From Clostridiales bacterium (GTDB lineage Bacteria; Bacillota; Clostridia; Lachnospirales; CAG-274), in contig JAJQCI010000268.1 of NCBI GenBank assembly GCA_021202835.1, forward strand, positions 1-7,686: a DNA stretch of 7,686 nucleotides, written 5' to 3'. Each line of letters opens with the position of its first letter. Positions within the stretch are counted from its first letter, which is position 1. The notes under the pieces were generated by a model that was not told where the DNA came from, did no database searches, and was given only the letters and a program-made list of their open reading frames with translations. Of this stretch, positions 5,400 through 7,686 are shown piece after piece. A program made the position numbers and the translations under genes.

Positions 5400-6746
5400 T
5401 TACTCTTCTCCTCTGATAACCGGAACAGCCCCGAAGCGTCCGCTTAAATATCCTTTAATAATATCCTGTCTGGGGTCTGTCTCAAAATCGGAAAATGGTC
5501 TTAATCTGGTTTCACCCGTTATGTCCTTTTCTATGAACCAAATTTCCTCTTTTGAAAAATCCGCAAGGTTAATAAGGTTTACATCATGTGTTGTAAATAT
5601 AATTTGACTGTGTGATTCCTTCGATTCCTCCAAAAATGTCTTTGTCAGATATTTTGACAGCTTTGTGTGAAGGCTTCTGTCAATCTCGTCCACAAAATAT
5701 ATGGTCGTATCCTTATATTTCATATTGTACAAAATTGGAAGCAAGTCCAACAGTCTCTTTGTCCCGTCGGACTCATCGTCAAAACTGAAATCCGTGCCCT
5801 TATTATTCAGCATATGAGTAAATTTCAGCTGAACCAGCGATGTGTGGTCCTTATCGTCAAAAAATATATAATACTTTCCTCCCAGATTAAATAAACCGTT
5901 CTTGTTGTTCTCAACTCCGTATATTAATTCATCCGGCAAGGGCAGAGACACATTTTGCGCAAAGTCCTGAAAATCTATTTTTTCGTCCGAAGCACTTATA
6001 TCGAATATGCCCGTATCGAGCTGCTCCAAAGCCTCGGATAAAAAGCTCCTAAAATCCTCATCATTTCTCACATCATTGGGAAGGTATCTTACCTTTGAAT
6101 CCGGAAAAACAATTTCTATATCTTCAAACCAATTAACCGCATCCTTTGCCACAGTCACTCCGTTTTCCTTAAGCTTATACAAAAACAGCTGATTTTTCTG
6201 CTCCTTCTTCATACTCGAAGTTAAAATTCCCGCAAGCAGCTTTTCATTTTCATCATTGAATTTGTAACTCTCGTCAATTTCAACCTCCGTAACCCCCTCT
6301 TCATCTGTTGCTCTTGTAAACACAGGTGTAAAAGCACCGCTTTCCATATCCTGTAAAACCATAAGCCACTCTTCGGAAACACGTCTTGCCGTCAGCGCAA
6401 ATCCGTATTCATATATATAACCGTTCACATAAAACAAAAACTGAAAAGATGTAGTTTTATTCAGTTCCTTAATATCCCCTCTGAACTGAGAAAATATTAT
6501 GTTTTTTCCGCTTCTTTGAGGCTCCGTAATATAATTTTTTGCAAACTGAATAGACTTCATAAATGTAGACTTTCCTGCCGCATTAGGCCCGAAAAATGCC
6601 CCTCTTCTAAGCACATCAATATCGCCCAATTCCGTATGCAAGGTTGTCAAAAACCTTTTGTCACTGCTGTCCGCCGTAGGTATCATACTGAATTCAATTG
6701 AATTTCCTATCGACTTAAAATTTTTCACCGTATATTTTAAAAGCAC
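5400..6746 (-). CDS. rloA: RloA-like AAA/ABC-type ATPase (AbiLi-like), defence operon
   Basis: This 448-aa ATPase resembles SMC/ABC-type AAA_15/AAA_21 proteins. It starts MLLKYTVKNFKSIGNSIEF, the N-terminal strand typical of the family. Walker A is GPNAAGKST (53-61), a signature-like DDESDGTKR lies at 323-331, Walker B is TIYFVDEID (348-356) and a switch-type TTHD at 385-388. The end reads IIKGYLSGRFGAVP, common in ATPases partnered with RloB. The intervening region (about 150-310) is variable and probably senses the trigger. All ATPase motifs are intact. The start is GTG 6746 with AGGAGG 7-8 nt upstream. It is first in a two-gene operon with rloB, 7 nt downstream, under its own consensus promoter. 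Related ATPases hold the toxic partner inactive until phage infection; that mechanism is inferred here. Confidence 0.9.
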   Translation of the reverse strand: MLLKYTVKNFKSIGNSIEFSMIPTADSSDKRFLTTLHTELGDIDVLRRGAFFGPNAAGKSTFMKSIQFAKNYITEPQRSGKNIIFSQFRGDIKELNKTTSFQFLFYVNGYIYEYGFALTARRVSEEWLMVLQDMESGAFTPVFTRATDEEGVTEVEIDESYKFNDENEKLLAGILTSSMKKEQKNQLFLYKLKENGVTVAKDAVNWFEDIEIVFPDSKVRYLPNDVRNDEDFRSFLSEALEQLDTGIFDISASDEKIDFQDFAQNVSLPLPDELIYGVENNKNGLFNLGGKYYIFFDDKDHTSLVQLKFTHMLNNKGTDFSFDDESDGTKRLLDLLPILYNMKYKDTTIYFVDEIDRSLHTKLSKYLTKTFLEESKESHSQIIFTTHDVNLINLADFSKEEIWFIEKDITGETRLRPFSDFETDPRQDIIKGYLSGRFGAVPVIRGEE

Positions 6747-6802
6747 CGCCGTTCCCTCCTCTTTGATTTTTTTCTCAGAAATTTCTTTAACCCCTTTATA
6801 TC

Positions 6803-6831
6803 ATTATAACCCCCTTTTTCCGTTTTATCAA
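6803..6831 (-). promoter_or_regulatory. Promoter of the rloA-rloB operon
   Basis: On the minus strand TTGATA (6831-6826) and TATAAT (6808-6803) are separated by 17 bp. It lies about 57 nt upstream of the rloA GTG. The spacer is unusually purine-rich (AAACGGAAAAAGGGGG). No operator dyad is evident, so basal expression is likely. Confidence 0.82.
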
Positions 6832-6977
6832 TAGGCTGAAAATGAAGAAAAATGAATCAAAAAATATTTACTCCTTAACAATATATGGTTGATTTCAATT
6901 TCCGTATTTGACGGCAAAAGATTTAAATCCGAATTTTCATAAGATGTAATATAACCCGGCATATCCCTTTCATCTTT

Positions 6978-7151
6978 TTACACCGAAGGCTCCCACAGCC
7001 GAAGAAATGCCAAATTCAAAACTTTGAGGCTTTCATTTCCCAAAACGTCCATATAATATTCAAGTATGATTGTATCGTTTGTCAGGGCTACCGTTTTGTT
7101 TACACACAGTATGTCCATACTGCCCAGTGTCTGCATTGACTGCGGTTTTGT
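6978..7151 (-). pseudogene. mgtA: Fragment of an MgtA/MgtB-type Mg2+ P-type ATPase
   Basis: Read leftward, the frame gives MQTLGSMDILCVNKTVALT followed by NDTIILEYYMDVLGNES and LKVLNLAFL. This matches the phosphorylation-site region of P-type Mg2+ ATPases, whose usual form is GxMDxLCTDKTGTLTxDxIxLE, then xDVxGNE and VLxxAxLN. The aspartate that would be phosphorylated is Asn here, and the GT of KTGTLT is VA, so the site is dead. Homology stops after LAFL, a TAA follows at 6980-6978, and an upstream stop at 7154-7152 bounds the other side. About 50 of roughly 900 residues survive. There is no ribosome site. The same frame stays open from 6975 to a TGA at 6830-6828 (including MPGYITSYENSDLNLL) without recognisable identity. 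The remnant fills most of the 6847-7200 gap and has the same orientation as rloAB. Confidence 0.78.
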
Positions 7152-7210
7152 TTATTTTCGGGCTATTGTTAATTGTTTGTCAATTTCGCTTAAAATTTGT
7201 GTAAACTGCG

Positions 7211-7239
7211 TTGTTTGGGTTCTGTTTCTATTATATAAT
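7211..7239 (+). promoter_or_regulatory. Promoter of the RpiR-family regulator gene
   Basis: TTGTTT (7211-7216) and TATAAT (7234-7239) are separated by 17 bp, about 33 nt before the ATG at 7272. The -35 is four of six; the -10 is perfect. The 40 bases upstream are T-rich and hold no clean dyad. Confidence 0.68.
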
Positions 7240-7271
7240 CAGAATATATTAAGGGGGGAAGTGATAACAAA

Positions 7272-7686
7272 ATGACAAATTCTCTTGATTTTAAAATTAA
7301 ATCGGTATATCCTATTTTGCGTCAGTCTGAGAAGAAGGCGGCGGATTATATTTTGAAAAACAAAAAGGCCGTGTCGGATATGTCAATGAAAGACTTTGCT
7401 GAAAAAGCCGGAGTAAGTCAGCCCACGGTTGTGAGAACAGTTAAAGCTCTGGGCTTTGAAGGATATACGGCGTTCAAAAGATATTTAAAATATAACAGAA
7501 ACGACAGTGAAATTCCGACGGACAATGCTCTTCACCCTTGGGATACTATGGAATCTCTTGCGGCAAAAACAATTGCTTCTTCAATACATATGCTTGAAGA
7601 AACTTTGCAGACAATAAACATAAAAAATCTTGAACAGGCCGTAAATATAATTGTATCTTCGGAAAATATTGCCGTATACGGTGTTG
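7272..7686 (+). CDS. RpiR/MurR-family transcriptional regulator, N-terminal part (runs off the window)
   Basis: The visible 138 residues start with an RpiR-type HTH domain (LRQSEKKAADYILKN at 16-30; MKDFAEKAGVSQPTVVRTVKALGFEGYTAFKRYL at 39-72). A variable linker and helix (WDTMESLAAKTIASSIHMLEETL, about 90-112) follow. At 131-138, ENIAVYGV marks the first strand of a SIS sugar-phosphate-binding domain. Such proteins regulate sugar, amino-sugar or sialic-acid use and sense a phosphosugar. An AAGGGGGG (7251-7258) lies about 13 nt before the ATG, a rather long gap; no better in-frame start exists. Its target genes would lie to the right, outside the window. Family confidence is high, ligand unknown. 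Confidence 0.9.
   Translation, partial: MTNSLDFKIKSVYPILRQSEKKAADYILKNKKAVSDMSMKDFAEKAGVSQPTVVRTVKALGFEGYTAFKRYLKYNRNDSEIPTDNALHPWDTMESLAAKTIASSIHMLEETLQTINIKNLEQAVNIIVSSENIAVYGV

Noticed and set aside
6828..6962. 44-codon minus-strand frame MPGYITSYENSDLNLL... just upstream of rloA
   Set aside because: Only a poor AAAGGG ribosome site, 2-3 nt from the ATG, its end lies in the rloA -35 box, and no family is recognised; treated as part of the degraded mgtA-side stretch.
7066..7275. 69-codon plus-strand frame before the RpiR gene
   Set aside because: Antisense to the mgtA fossil and runs through the rpiR promoter and ribosome site; composition reflects the opposite strand.

Overview
The window reads as chromosomal DNA from a low-G+C Firmicute, most likely a gut-type Clostridium relative (Lachnospiraceae or Oscillospiraceae). 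The reasons are AT-rich coding sequence, strong AGGAGG-type ribosome sites, near-consensus sigma-A promoters, a BspA-like leucine-rich-repeat surface protein and short Rho-independent terminators. No rRNA, tRNA, CRISPR array, transposase or integrase is visible. Lineage and family assignments come from sequence recognition only; no search was run.

Left part (1-1860): a two-gene unit encodes a 213-aa RelA/SpoT-type (p)ppGpp-synthetase-fold protein and, overlapping it by 29 nt, an 81-aa DUF6718-like protein. The arrangement resembles small-alarmone-synthetase toxin-antitoxin modules. Converging on it is a MerR-family regulator with a GyrI-like effector domain. One in-frame TAA splits it, while its 19-bp-spacer MerR-type promoter and CCCTWAGGG operator remain intact.

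Middle part (1861-4600): a secreted BspA-type leucine-rich-repeat protein is followed, 11 nt after its stop, by a 46-aa peptide gene (MRKYEKPNFE...). They read leftward from a fully consensus promoter whose spacer is a 20-bp palindrome. Divergent to this is a 66-aa Cro/CI-type HTH protein with a TTG start, a candidate regulator of that promoter. Behind its terminator lies a nitroreductase gene without its N-terminus, then a strong bidirectional terminator.

Right part (4600-7686): a leftward operon encodes an AAA ATPase (RloA-like) and an RloB-family protein. The pair has the organisation of the AbiL (AbiLi/AbiLii) phage-abortive systems and has its own consensus promoter. Upstream of it is a decayed fragment of an MgtA/MgtB-type Mg2+ P-type ATPase, covering the phosphorylation site with the catalytic Asp replaced by Asn. 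The window ends in the N-terminal part of an RpiR/MurR-family regulator reading rightward.

Overall this looks like a plastic accessory region. Two plausible stress or defence modules (RelA/SpoT-DUF6718 and RloAB) and a regulated surface-protein/peptide operon sit among three broken housekeeping-type genes (merR, nitroreductase, mgtA).
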